This document shows positions 44,333-52,007 of a stretch of 64,000 nucleotides of DNA, piece by piece. The stretch lies in the NCBI GenBank assembly GCA_964410105.1, contig CAYPFY010000015.1, forward strand, positions 1-64,000, in the 5' to 3' direction. Made by a program: the position numbers and the translations under genes. Source of the stretch: CAYPFY01 sp964410105. Lineage in GTDB: Bacteria > Bacteroidota > Ignavibacteria > UBA10030 > SZUA-254. Below the pieces are notes generated by a model. The model ran no database searches and was not told the origin of the DNA. It worked only from the letters and a program-made list of their open reading frames with translations. The number at the start of each line of letters is the position of its first letter. The stretch's first letter is position 1.

Positions 44333-44361
44333 TTGCATTTTTCTGTAAAAATTTCAATATT
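44333..44361 (+). promoter_or_regulatory. Probable promoter of the ABC/Gld-like operon
   Basis: TTGCAT (44333-44338), 17 bp, AATATT (44356-44361). It starts within 2 bp of the SBBP gene stop and predicts a leader of about 35 nt. With the following bases (AATATTTG) it also resembles the Bacteroidota -7 box. Confidence 0.45.
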
Positions 44362-44402
44362 TGGCTCACAGTTTAGAAGAAATTTCATCCCAGCTCTTCC
44401 TG

Positions 44403-45356
44403 ATGTCAATTCTGGTTCGTAATCTTTCGAAATCGTACGGCGATGCGAAAGCCGTCGACGATATCTCATTCGAAGTTCACTCGGGTGAGATTCTCGGGTT
44501 CCTCGGCCCCAACGGGGCCGGGAAAACGACGACGATGCGCGTTATTACGTGCTACCTTTCCCCCTCCGCCGGGAATATTCTTGTGGAGGGAAGGGACGTG
44601 CAGGAGGAGTCGATGGCCGTCCGTCAACTGGTGGGCTATCTCCCCGAACAGAATCCCCTCTATCTCGATATGAATGTGCTCGACTACCTGGAGTTCGCTG
44701 CCCAACTCCAGGGGGTCGAAGAAACCCGCGTGCCCTCCCGCCTGCGCCAGATGGTCGATGTGTGCGGTCTCGGCGAGATGAAGCATAAGGATATAGGCCA
44801 GCTCTCAAAAGGGTTTAAGCAGCGGGTCGGTCTGGCCGCCGCGCTGATTCACGATCCGCGAGTTCTTATTCTCGATGAGCCGACAAGCGGCCTCGATCCC
44901 AACCAGATCGTCGAAATCCGCAGCCTTATTCAGAATATCGGGAAAGAGAAGACCGTCGTTCTCTCGACTCATATTCTCCCGGAAGTGCAGGCGACCTGCA
45001 ACCGGGTGGTTATCATCAACAGGGGCAAAATCGTCGCCGACGGCCCCATCGCCGACCTCCAGCGAGGTCTCCATGGAGGGGAAAAAATTCTGGTCGAAGT
45101 TGTTGTGCCCGACGGCCAGTCGTTCGAGACCGTCGCCGTCCAGGTGAAGAGCATTCCTTCTATTGAAAGCGTCTCGCTGCTTCACGAACAGAACGGAACC
45201 AAGAGATTTTCCATAGAAACCTCGCGATCGGCCGATATCCGGAAGGATATCTTTGATCTCTGCGTCCAGAAAGGATGGGGTCTCCTCGAACTCCACCGGG
45301 AACAGAGGTCTCTCGAGGATGTTTTCCGCCAGCTCACTTCCGATTCCTCCAAATGA
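44403..45356 (+). CDS. ABC transporter ATP-binding protein (GldA-like)
   Basis: A 317-residue ATPase of the ABC-2 export class. Walker A is GPNGAGKTTT, the signature is QLSKGFKQRVGLA, Walker B is VLILDEPTSGLDP and the H-loop is STHILPEV. A C-terminal regulatory region (about 220-317) follows, as in GldA/NatA/CcmA-like proteins. With the permease and the GldG-like protein downstream it forms a complete complex. In flavobacteria GldA-F-G is needed for gliding, but related sets occur in non-gliding bacteria, so I do not infer gliding. The longer frame from TTG 44361 would overlap the -10 box. Confidence 0.9.
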   Translation: MSILVRNLSKSYGDAKAVDDISFEVHSGEILGFLGPNGAGKTTTMRVITCYLSPSAGNILVEGRDVQEESMAVRQLVGYLPEQNPLYLDMNVLDYLEFAAQLQGVEETRVPSRLRQMVDVCGLGEMKHKDIGQLSKGFKQRVGLAAALIHDPRVLILDEPTSGLDPNQIVEIRSLIQNIGKEKTVVLSTHILPEVQATCNRVVIINRGKIVADGPIADLQRGLHGGEKILVEVVVPDGQSFETVAVQVKSIPSIESVSLLHEQNGTKRFSIETSRSADIRKDIFDLCVQKGWGLLELHREQRSLEDVFRQLTSDSSK

Positions 45357-46069
45357 AGTTTTCCAATATCCGCTACATCTTCCTGAAAGAGCTCCGCTCT
45401 TTCTTCAATTCCCCCGTCGCCTATATCGTGATCGTCGTTTTTCTGGTGATTCTCGGGTGGTTTTTTACGAGCAATCTTTTTATCGCCAATATCTCCACCC
45501 TCCGCACGGTTTTCGAGATGACCCCGTTCCTGCTTCTGTTTTTCGCGCCCGCGATTACGATGCGCCTCATTTCCGAAGAGAAGAAGTCGGGAACGCTTGA
45601 GCTTCTTATCACGAAGCCGGTCGAGGAGTATGAAATTATTGTGGGGAAATTTCTCGCGGCGTGGTTTTTGTACTTTTTCACTCTCCTCCCGACCCTCTGC
45701 TACTATATCACGGTCTCCATTATCGGGAACCTGGATATCGGCCCCATTATCGGCGGGTACCTCGGCCTTCTTTTTGTCGGGGCGGTGTTTCTGGGTGTGA
45801 GCGTTTTTGGGTCGTCGATCACGGAAAATCAGGTGGTGGCCTTCATTATCAGTTTTCTGATCGTGTTTGTGCTTTTCATGCTCGACAAGGTGCTTTTCTA
45901 CCTTCCCAGCTCTCTGGCGACTCTGTTTGAGTATATCAGCATCGATTATCATTTCTCGAATATCGCACGGGGAGTGATCGATTCACGCGACGTGATTTAT
46001 TATCTCTCCGCAATCGCATTTTCCCTCCTGCTGGGGACCGCCGTCCTCCAGAGAAGGCGCTGGTCCTGA
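45353..46069 (+). CDS. ABC-2 type permease (GldF-like)
   Basis: A 238-residue membrane protein with about six hydrophobic segments and the ABC-2 elements ISEEKKSGTLELLITKPVEEYEIIVGKFLA. Membrane parts include AYIVIVVFLVILGWFF and VVAFIISFLIVFVLFML. Its start overlaps the ATPase stop (ATGA), and the GldG-like gene follows by 7 bp. The substrate is unknown. The true partner of the ATPase is certain from arrangement, while the Gld name rests on gene order and general similarity. Confidence 0.88.
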   Translation: MKFSNIRYIFLKELRSFFNSPVAYIVIVVFLVILGWFFTSNLFIANISTLRTVFEMTPFLLLFFAPAITMRLISEEKKSGTLELLITKPVEEYEIIVGKFLAAWFLYFFTLLPTLCYYITVSIIGNLDIGPIIGGYLGLLFVGAVFLGVSVFGSSITENQVVAFIISFLIVFVLFMLDKVLFYLPSSLATLFEYISIDYHFSNIARGVIDSRDVIYYLSAIAFSLLLGTAVLQRRRWS

Positions 46070-46076
46070 GAATCTT

Positions 46077-47657
46077 ATGAATCAGCGCCGCCAGATTTTT
46101 ATGCGAATTCTCCTCGTCACGGCAAGCCTCGTGCTTCTGAATATCGTGAGCTCACGGGTCTTCAAACGGGTCGATCTCACAAAAGAGAGGATTTATACGC
46201 TCTCCGACGCGAGCCGGAATCTTGTAAAGTCTCTCGATGATAAGTTTGTTGTCAAAGCGTATTTCACATCAGACCTTCCTTCCCCCTATAACAATAATAA
46301 GCGGGAGGTCCAGGATCAGCTCGATGAATACCGCGCCTACGCCGGCGGGAATTTCCAGTATGAATTCATCGACCCGAGCAAGAAGGCGGATCTTGAACAG
46401 GAAGCCCAGCGCTACGGTGTTCCCCCCGTCCAGGTCCAGGTTCTGAAGGAAGATAAGCTCCAAATCGAGAAGGCGTACATGGGGCTCGTGCTTCTCTTCG
46501 GGGATAAGCAGGAGCATATTCCCGTCGTTCAGTCTACCTCGAATCTGGAATACGAGATCAGCTCCGCCATCAAGAAGATGACCTCGAAAACGCTGAAGAA
46601 GATCGGGTTTATGACCGGCCACGGCGAACCGACTCTCCAGCAGGTCTCTCATGTCCAGGAGATGCTGTCGAAACAGTATGAGGTTTCAACCGTGGATCTC
46701 TCCGGAGGTAAACCGGTGTCTTCCGATATCAGCGTGCTGCTCGTCGTCGCCCCGTCGACTCCTTTTAAGAACTGGGAGAAATTTCTGATCGACCAGTATC
46801 TGATGCAGGGGGGCCGGATCGCCTTCATGGTCAATAAGGTGAACGCGAATCTGCAGAATCAGATGGGCCAGGCTCTTAATTTGAATATCGACGATTTGAT
46901 GGAAACGTACGGAGCCCGCGTGAATACGGATCTTGTGAGAGATATCAGCTGCGCCTACGTGACGGTGAGCCAGCAAGCCGGCTTTATGGTGATCCAGAAT
47001 CAGATCCCCTTTTATTATCTGCCGAGGGCGAGCGAGTTCAATAAAACGAGCCCGATTGTGAAGGATCTTGCCGATGTGGTGTTTTATTTTGTGAGCTCGA
47101 TCGATACGAGCCTCGCCCGGCCCCGTGGCCTCACCGCCAACGTGCTCGTGAAATCCTCCAAGAAAAGCGGCCGGCAGGAACAATTTTTCATGATTAACCC
47201 GACCGCCCAGGTTACCCCCGAAATGTTTAAAGAGTCGGGGATCCCTCTCGCCGTGACGGTTGAAGGGGCGTTCCAAAGCGCCTTTGCCTCAAAGCCGGTG
47301 GGAGTGGAGTCCGATATGGCCTCGAAGATCGATACGGCCCATAAACACGCCACCGGGGTTCTGTCGAAGATTGTGGTGACCGGCGACGGGGATTTTTTGC
47401 AGGATCAGCTCTCCGGCGGGAACCGGGATAATTTTCTCCTCGCGAGCAATCTCGTCGATTGGCTCGCCGATGATATCGGCCTCGCCGCTATCCGCGCCCG
47501 TGAGAGCGCCAGTAAACCCCTCGACGAGGTCGGAGAAGCGACGAAAGCCTGGGTGAAGGGGATCGATCTCGGCCTTCCGCCTCTGCTGGTCGTCGTCGTG
47601 GGTCTCGTTCGCTGGCGATGGCGCAGCGCAACCCGCCGCCGCCTGGAATCCCGTTAG
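46077..47657 (+). CDS. GldG-like ABC auxiliary membrane protein
   Basis: A 526-residue protein with one N-terminal TM helix (ILLVTASLVLLNIVSS), a long outer region of the ABC_transp_aux type and a C-terminal TM helix (LPPLLVVVVGLVRWRW). The conserved theme DLTKERIYTLSDASRNLVKSL, followed by YFTSDLPSPYNNNKREVQD, and a Rossmann-like segment (GFMTGHGEPTLQQVSHVQEML) are typical of GldG and similar ABC-associated proteins. It probably works with the permease at the outer face of the inner membrane. Confidence 0.87.
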   Translation: MNQRRQIFMRILLVTASLVLLNIVSSRVFKRVDLTKERIYTLSDASRNLVKSLDDKFVVKAYFTSDLPSPYNNNKREVQDQLDEYRAYAGGNFQYEFIDPSKKADLEQEAQRYGVPPVQVQVLKEDKLQIEKAYMGLVLLFGDKQEHIPVVQSTSNLEYEISSAIKKMTSKTLKKIGFMTGHGEPTLQQVSHVQEMLSKQYEVSTVDLSGGKPVSSDISVLLVVAPSTPFKNWEKFLIDQYLMQGGRIAFMVNKVNANLQNQMGQALNLNIDDLMETYGARVNTDLVRDISCAYVTVSQQAGFMVIQNQIPFYYLPRASEFNKTSPIVKDLADVVFYFVSSIDTSLARPRGLTANVLVKSSKKSGRQEQFFMINPTAQVTPEMFKESGIPLAVTVEGAFQSAFASKPVGVESDMASKIDTAHKHATGVLSKIVVTGDGDFLQDQLSGGNRDNFLLASNLVDWLADDIGLAAIRARESASKPLDEVGEATKAWVKGIDLGLPPLLVVVVGLVRWRWRSATRRRLESR

Positions 47658-47667
47658 GAATTTATTC

Positions 47668-49029
47668 ATGAACCGATCGACTGTCATGCTGATTTCGCTC
47701 CTTCTGGTCCTGGGGGCGATCGCCTATTTTCTGCTCCCGTCAGAAACGGAACGGGAGACGAGCGAAAAACCCGCCCAGCTTTCGGTGAAATTCGACTCGA
47801 CCGCGACGGTGAAGATCGAAATCTCACGCCCGCAGAAGTCCCTGACCCTCGAGAATGTCGGGGGAAAATGGATGATCACCGCTCCGTCCAGGTTCCCCGC
47901 CGACCCATCCCCCATTTTCCAGCTCCTCGGAGGTCTCGCAAAATTTAGAACGGGCAGCCTTATATCCTCCAACCCCGAAAAACAACGGCTCTTTCAGGTG
48001 GATAGCTCCGGGACTCTGCTGAAGGTGACCGACCGCTCGGGTAAGTCGACGTCGCTCATGATCGGGAAGACCGGCCCCTCCTATGCCGAGGTCTATTTCC
48101 GGCTCCCCGATTCGAAGGATGTGTATCTCGGCGAGGGGCTCGAGGAGTACATTGTCAATAAGGAACCGAAGGACTGGCGGGATAAGTCTGTTCTTACTTT
48201 TCCTGCAGAATCCATTCACAAGGTTGCGTATTCGGTCGGCTCCAAACAGTATGAATTTTCCCGCGACAGTACGACCTGGTCTTCGCCCGATGCGTCGCTC
48301 GATGCCGCCTCGGTAGGGACGGCCGTTTCCTCTCTCTCGAATTTTCATGCCGATGATTTTATCGATTCTCTCACGACGATTCCGCAAAAGGCAGTTTCTA
48401 TCGCGGCGAAGGGTTCTGAGACCTACTCGCTCCGCCTCGCGCCCGTTCCCCCCGATTCATCACGCTATTACGCTCAGTCGTCATCGTCTAATCAGGTTTT
48501 TCTGGTGAGCAAGTGGACGGTTCAGTCAATTCTGAAGCCGATCGAGAAGCATGTCATTAAGCCCGCGCCGATTGCCGTGGCAGCGCCCAAGCCGGAACCG
48601 CCAAAGGAGTCCCCCAAGGTAGCACCAAAGGAGTTGCCGAAAATTGTCGAGAAGGCCAAGGTGAGCGCTGACAAGCCGGCAGAGCCTCCTAAATCAAAAG
48701 AGACACCTGCCAAACCGAAGGAGACGCCGAAGGAAATTCCGCCAAAAGAGAAGGCTCCAAAGGTTGCTAAATCTGTTACACCGGATTCTGCGCCGTCCGC
48801 TAAGGTGCCGCCCGCTCCGTCTAATCCCCTGAATAATGCGCCCCTGTCAACCCCCGCCTCCTCCGAGGACGAAGGGGACCTTACCGTGCATACGGTGAAG
48901 AAGGGGGAGACGATGCAAACGATTGCGAAAAAGTATAATGTTTCCGTGGAAAGAATCTTGAAGTGGAATCTCCTGAAGAGCATATCCGTCAAACCGGGCC
49001 AGGAACTCTATATTTATGTCAAGAAATGA
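47668..49029 (+). CDS. DUF4340 protein with C-terminal LysM domain
   Basis: A 453-residue protein. An N-terminal TM anchor (TVMLISLLLVLGAIAYFLL) precedes a DUF4340-type region (about 30-290) with SLTLENVGGKWMITAPSRFPAD and the paired GKTGPSYAEVYFRLPDSKDVYL motif. DUF4340 proteins often follow GldG-like genes. The unusual part is a Pro/Lys/Glu-rich linker (about 295-400) ending in a LysM domain at 408-453 (HTVKKGETMQTIAKKYNVSV, KPGQELYIYV), which normally binds peptidoglycan. This would tie the ABC complex to the cell wall. It is the last gene of the operon, 11 bp after the GldG-like gene. Confidence 0.87.
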   Translation: MNRSTVMLISLLLVLGAIAYFLLPSETERETSEKPAQLSVKFDSTATVKIEISRPQKSLTLENVGGKWMITAPSRFPADPSPIFQLLGGLAKFRTGSLISSNPEKQRLFQVDSSGTLLKVTDRSGKSTSLMIGKTGPSYAEVYFRLPDSKDVYLGEGLEEYIVNKEPKDWRDKSVLTFPAESIHKVAYSVGSKQYEFSRDSTTWSSPDASLDAASVGTAVSSLSNFHADDFIDSLTTIPQKAVSIAAKGSETYSLRLAPVPPDSSRYYAQSSSSNQVFLVSKWTVQSILKPIEKHVIKPAPIAVAAPKPEPPKESPKVAPKELPKIVEKAKVSADKPAEPPKSKETPAKPKETPKEIPPKEKAPKVAKSVTPDSAPSAKVPPAPSNPLNNAPLSTPASSEDEGDLTVHTVKKGETMQTIAKKYNVSVERILKWNLLKSISVKPGQELYIYVKK

Positions 49030-49037
49030 GGCGGAAC

Positions 49038-49066
49038 TTGTGGTTTTGGGGGCGTGTTATTAAATC
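49038..49066 (+). promoter_or_regulatory. Weak candidate promoter of the small Cys protein gene
   Basis: TTGTGG (49038-49043), 17 bp, TAAATC (49061-49066), about 35 bp upstream of a strong GAGGAGG ribosome site. Readthrough from the ABC operon is also possible. Confidence 0.3.
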
Positions 49067-49100
49067 TGCATCACATCAATCACATTGAGGAGGATCGCTC

Positions 49101-49526
49101 ATGAAACGTAATCTTGTGTTCCTTTTGACACTGGTTTTTGTGGTCTCCGTCAGCCTGGCCCTCGGGCAGGATTCGACGAAGATGGAAAAACCGGCCAAGA
49201 AGATGGAGACGAAGGACATGACCATCAAGGGAGAGGTCGTCGATGTCTCCTGCTACCTCGCCCACGGTGAGAAAGGGATGGGCCCCGATCACCAGAGCTG
49301 CGCCGAAGCCTGTGCCAAGGCGGGCGGACCGCTCGGGATTCTTACCAAGGAGAAGAAGCTTTATGTCTCCGTGCTGCCCGATGATCACAGCACCGGTCCC
49401 AACGCGAAGCTGATGGACCACATCGGCCATCAGGTTGAAGCGTCAGGGGTCGTCCGCATGAAGGGCGGAGTGAATGGCATCATGATTAAGAATGTGGCCA
49501 TGGCCGCAAGCGAGGAGAAGAAGTAA
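49101..49526 (+). CDS. Small secreted Cys-containing protein
   Basis: A 141-residue exported protein with a signal peptide (LVFLLTLVFVVSVSLALGQ). The mature part begins with a Lys/Met-rich spacer (TKMEKPAKKMETKDM), then an OB-fold-like beta domain (IKGEVVDVSCYLAHGEKGMG, GHQVEASGVVRMKGG). Three Cys residues lie in SCYLAHGEKGMG and SCAEACAKAGGP, together with two His nearby. Such an arrangement could bind a metal or heme-like group, but I do not know the function. A terminator follows 18 bp after the stop. Confidence 0.75.
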   Translation: MKRNLVFLLTLVFVVSVSLALGQDSTKMEKPAKKMETKDMTIKGEVVDVSCYLAHGEKGMGPDHQSCAEACAKAGGPLGILTKEKKLYVSVLPDDHSTGPNAKLMDHIGHQVEASGVVRMKGGVNGIMIKNVAMAASEEKK

Positions 49527-49543
49527 CACCAGTCGCCGGATTT

Positions 49544-49580
49544 AACCCCGTCCCGGATTTTTCCCGGTACGGGGTTTTTT
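49544..49580 (+). terminator. Intrinsic terminator after the small Cys protein
   Basis: Stem AACCCCGT (49544-49551) with ACGGGGTT (49569-49576), a 17-nt loop, then four or more T. The T-run overlaps the reverse stop codon of the glycosyltransferase gene (49579-49581). Confidence 0.8.
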
Positions 49581-51198
49581 ATTTCAGTCTTCTGACGACG
49601 TGGACCTTCCACCGTTCCCTGGCGATGGTTTCGTCCACGGTGCGGTTGGGCGTGAGGTAGGCCGCAAGGAATTTGTACCGATCATCAAGAGGGATTTCGA
49701 CGACGCGGACGTCATTGACCTCTTCCCCTCCCGGGAGGATGGGGAACTGGGTCACCGGTGCCGCAAGGGGCATGACCATCGGATGGGAGACGATGAGGTT
49801 CGCCCCCCGCTCGACGAGGTAGCTGAAGGGAGCTATGCGCTGATGCCCAGGGGTGGTTCCAATAAAAATTCCGTTGCGCGCAACCCAGGGGTCGTTTATC
49901 CCAAGCATGTCGATCGCCCCGAGCCGTGAATAATAGGGTATGGCCCCCGCCGCCGTCGTGGCGACGGTGACCGACGTGTCGTAACCCAGAGTCCTTCCAA
50001 GAGTTTTTCCGATTCCCGCCCAGTTCTTGTCCTCATCTTTGATGTGACCGTAAAGATCCCCGACCGGTTCGATTCCGTTTTCGACACTATAGGTGAAAGT
50101 TGTCTGATGGTGTATCGTTCCGGCGAGCATGACCGCAATGCCCAGGGTTTGAAGGATCGGCTTGGTCTCAAGGAGGAGCCGCACGATGAGGATGAACGCG
50201 GCCGGCATGACGGGGACGAGCATGCGGAATTCCATGAAATCCCCCCCAACCTTGAGGACGTAGAGGATCCAGAGTAGTGTGAGCGCGGCAAGGGGGAGGA
50301 GAGTGCGGTTTTCTTTTTTCAGGAGGTGGTTGCCAAAAAAGATCCCTGCAGCGAGGAAGGGCCACAGGAAATAGGAGTTCAGGAAGACGTACAGGTAGTT
50401 GAGCCCACGCCCCACCGATGTGATCGATGATGCCTTCAGATAGAAGGTATTGGGGAGGATGTTCCCGTAGTAGGAGAGTTTCCACGCCATCCAGATGCCG
50501 ACGATCGTGACGAGGGGGAGTATGAGAGCAGCGAGCGAGCGGAGATTTTTTCTTCTGACGGATGCGCCGGTGAGAATGAGGCTAACAATGACGAGTATCG
50601 CCGAATCCATCCGGGTGAGGAGAGCAGCTGCGAGCGTCAGGGATTGGAGGATAAGTTGACGGTCTGTCCATGTGCCGGAACGGATTCCACGGATGCACAG
50701 ATACGAAGCCAGCGTAAAAAGCATTGTCTGAAGTTGCGTTTCAAGGCCTCCGGTCGCATACGAGCTGACCGTGTAGTTGGTGCCAACGAGGATTACTGCA
50801 AAAATGCCGGCGTACGCTTGTGCGAAAATAAGGCCTGCGATTCTCGATGTGATGAAGAGCGTTGCGGCGAAGCAGAGTATGCCAAGTACCTGTGAGCAGA
50901 TAATGGGATCGATTCCAAGCGAAATGCCGCCGCTGATGAGTATTGTCCAGAGGAAGTTGGTGTAACCCTCGATCCGCTCACCCCGGTTCCAGACGAGGCC
51001 TATCCCCCGGACGAGGTTGTCCGCATATCTGAATGAGATGAATGCGTCGTCCTGGATAAATCGGTTGATCCAGGCTAGGATGACGAGGCACGCGATGACG
51101 AGTGCCAGGAGTAAGTTTCCCCTCGGAGCGGCGACAAGAGCGCCGATTCCTCTCCGCTGAGTAGTGTCGTTCGTGTTTTGCGTGGGTTTTGGGTGAAT
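49579..51198 (-). CDS. GT-C family membrane glycosyltransferase without a canonical start codon
   Basis: Polytopic glycosyltransferase of the lipid-sugar-dependent GT-C class. The reading frame runs from a stop at 51207-51205 to TAA at 49581-49579, about 540 codons. The N-terminal catalytic loop is QDDAFISFRYADNL, followed by RGERIEGYTNFLW and the GGLETQLQTMLFTL helix, a block order common to this family. About nine hydrophobic segments follow and a soluble C-terminal part (from about PYYSRLGAIDMLGIND). No ATG, GTG or TTG occurs in frame before 50724, which would remove the DD loop. Candidates are ATT at 51198 (near the predicted transcript start) or CTG at 51108 (about 9 nt after AGGGG). A sequencing error is also possible, so the 5' end is uncertain. 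Confidence 0.75.
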   Translation of the reverse strand: MHPKPTQNTNDTTQRRGIGALVAAPRGNLLLALVIACLVILAWINRFIQDDAFISFRYADNLVRGIGLVWNRGERIEGYTNFLWTILISGGISLGIDPIICSQVLGILCFAATLFITSRIAGLIFAQAYAGIFAVILVGTNYTVSSYATGGLETQLQTMLFTLASYLCIRGIRSGTWTDRQLILQSLTLAAALLTRMDSAILVIVSLILTGASVRRKNLRSLAALILPLVTIVGIWMAWKLSYYGNILPNTFYLKASSITSVGRGLNYLYVFLNSYFLWPFLAAGIFFGNHLLKKENRTLLPLAALTLLWILYVLKVGGDFMEFRMLVPVMPAAFILIVRLLLETKPILQTLGIAVMLAGTIHHQTTFTYSVENGIEPVGDLYGHIKDEDKNWAGIGKTLGRTLGYDTSVTVATTAAGAIPYYSRLGAIDMLGINDPWVARNGIFIGTTPGHQRIAPFSYLVERGANLIVSHPMVMPLAAPVTQFPILPGGEEVNDVRVVEIPLDDRYKFLAAYLTPNRTVDETIARERWKVHVVRRLK

Positions 51199-51206
51199 GC
51201 CGCGTT

Positions 51207-51235
51207 AGTGTACTAAATAATTGGTGATGTGTCAA
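51207..51235 (-). promoter_or_regulatory. Probable promoter of the glycosyltransferase gene
   Basis: On the reverse strand TTGACA (51235-51230), 17 bp, TACACT (51212-51207). The predicted start is near 51200, just after the in-frame stop codon, so translation must begin downstream of it. Confidence 0.6.
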
Positions 51236-51277
51236 GACGAGTGGGTGTGCAGATTATCGTACAATCAATTTCTGATT

Positions 51278-51306
51278 TTGCGTGTCCGATCGGGAGTTTG
51301 TATCTT
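51278..51306 (+). promoter_or_regulatory. Probable promoter of the glycine-zipper lipoprotein gene
   Basis: TTGCGT (51278-51283), 17 bp, TATCTT (51301-51306), giving a leader of about 90 nt before ATG 51405. It is divergent from the glycosyltransferase promoter. Confidence 0.5.
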
Positions 51307-51404
51307 GGCAAGCTCCTTCAAGGTCGCTTCAAAACTTCGGGCGAACCGGGTATTCGGATTATTGAAGCGGCTGGCTTGAACTATTATGGTTGCAGGAAAT
51401 TCCT

Positions 51405-52007
51405 ATGACGGTGCCGCAGGTTCTTTATCAAGCCGTGTCTCCTGCCCGACGAAGGGCATACAGGGTCTGGCACCCGCTGGTTATGATGATTGCGTTTTCG
51501 TTGTTTGTTTCCGGCTGCACTCATACGCATATGGTTAACCTCGATGAAGAAGAACACAGGTGGAGGAAATCCGATCTTGACAATCTTAATGATGATTTAC
51601 GCGATCGGACCGCGGATATTACCGCCAAGGATGGCCGGAACATTTCGGCAGAGGGCATAATTGTGCGAAGGGATTCCGCAGAGTTCAAGGATCCTGCCAG
51701 CGGTCTTCGTCATTCAATTCCGACGGCTGAGATCATGGCTATCGAGTACAGGCACCATGGGATCGGGGCAGTGCACGGCGCGATTTTCGGTGTGCTGGGA
51801 GGCGGCATTGCCGTCGCAGGCGCGGTCTATGTTCTCGCGGGAAGGCCGCATCAGGCTGAAGATGCGAGTATTGCGGTCGGTGTGGGAGCTGCTCTCGGAG
51901 GGGTTGGAGGGGGCTTGATTGGTGTTACTTATGGCGCCATTGCGGGATCCAAGCAGAGATATGAGTTTGAGGGGGTTTTTCATGGTGATGTTAGACTTAG
52001 GCGATAA
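51405..52007 (+). CDS. Lipoprotein with glycine-rich membrane-like segment
   Basis: A 200-residue protein. The start ATG has AGGAAA upstream; a TTG 15 bp earlier would add five residues. The export signal is long (HPLVMMIAFSLFVSGC) with lipidation at the Cys of VSGC. A charged region follows, then a small beta domain (ISAEGIIVRRDSAEFKDPASG, IPTAEIMAIEY). The C-terminal third has glycine-rich hydrophobic stretches (GAIFGVLGGGIAVAGAVYVLAG, split by a short loop from VGVGAALGGVGGGLIG) like glycine-zipper helices. Function unknown. Its end overlaps the end of the convergent gene at 51980 by 28 bp. Confidence 0.7.
   Translation: MTVPQVLYQAVSPARRRAYRVWHPLVMMIAFSLFVSGCTHTHMVNLDEEEHRWRKSDLDNLNDDLRDRTADITAKDGRNISAEGIIVRRDSAEFKDPASGLRHSIPTAEIMAIEYRHHGIGAVHGAIFGVLGGGIAVAGAVYVLAGRPHQAEDASIAVGVGAALGGVGGGLIGVTYGAIAGSKQRYEFEGVFHGDVRLRR

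Noticed and set aside
44403..47657. Calling the ABC genes proof of gliding motility
   Set aside because: GldA/F/G-like sets with DUF4340 occur in non-gliding bacteria; no gldB, gldH, gldJ or spr genes are in the window.
50978..51235. 85-residue reverse frame before the glycosyltransferase
   Set aside because: It begins at the -35 box of the promoter and is a shadow of the glycosyltransferase frame, which has the family motifs.
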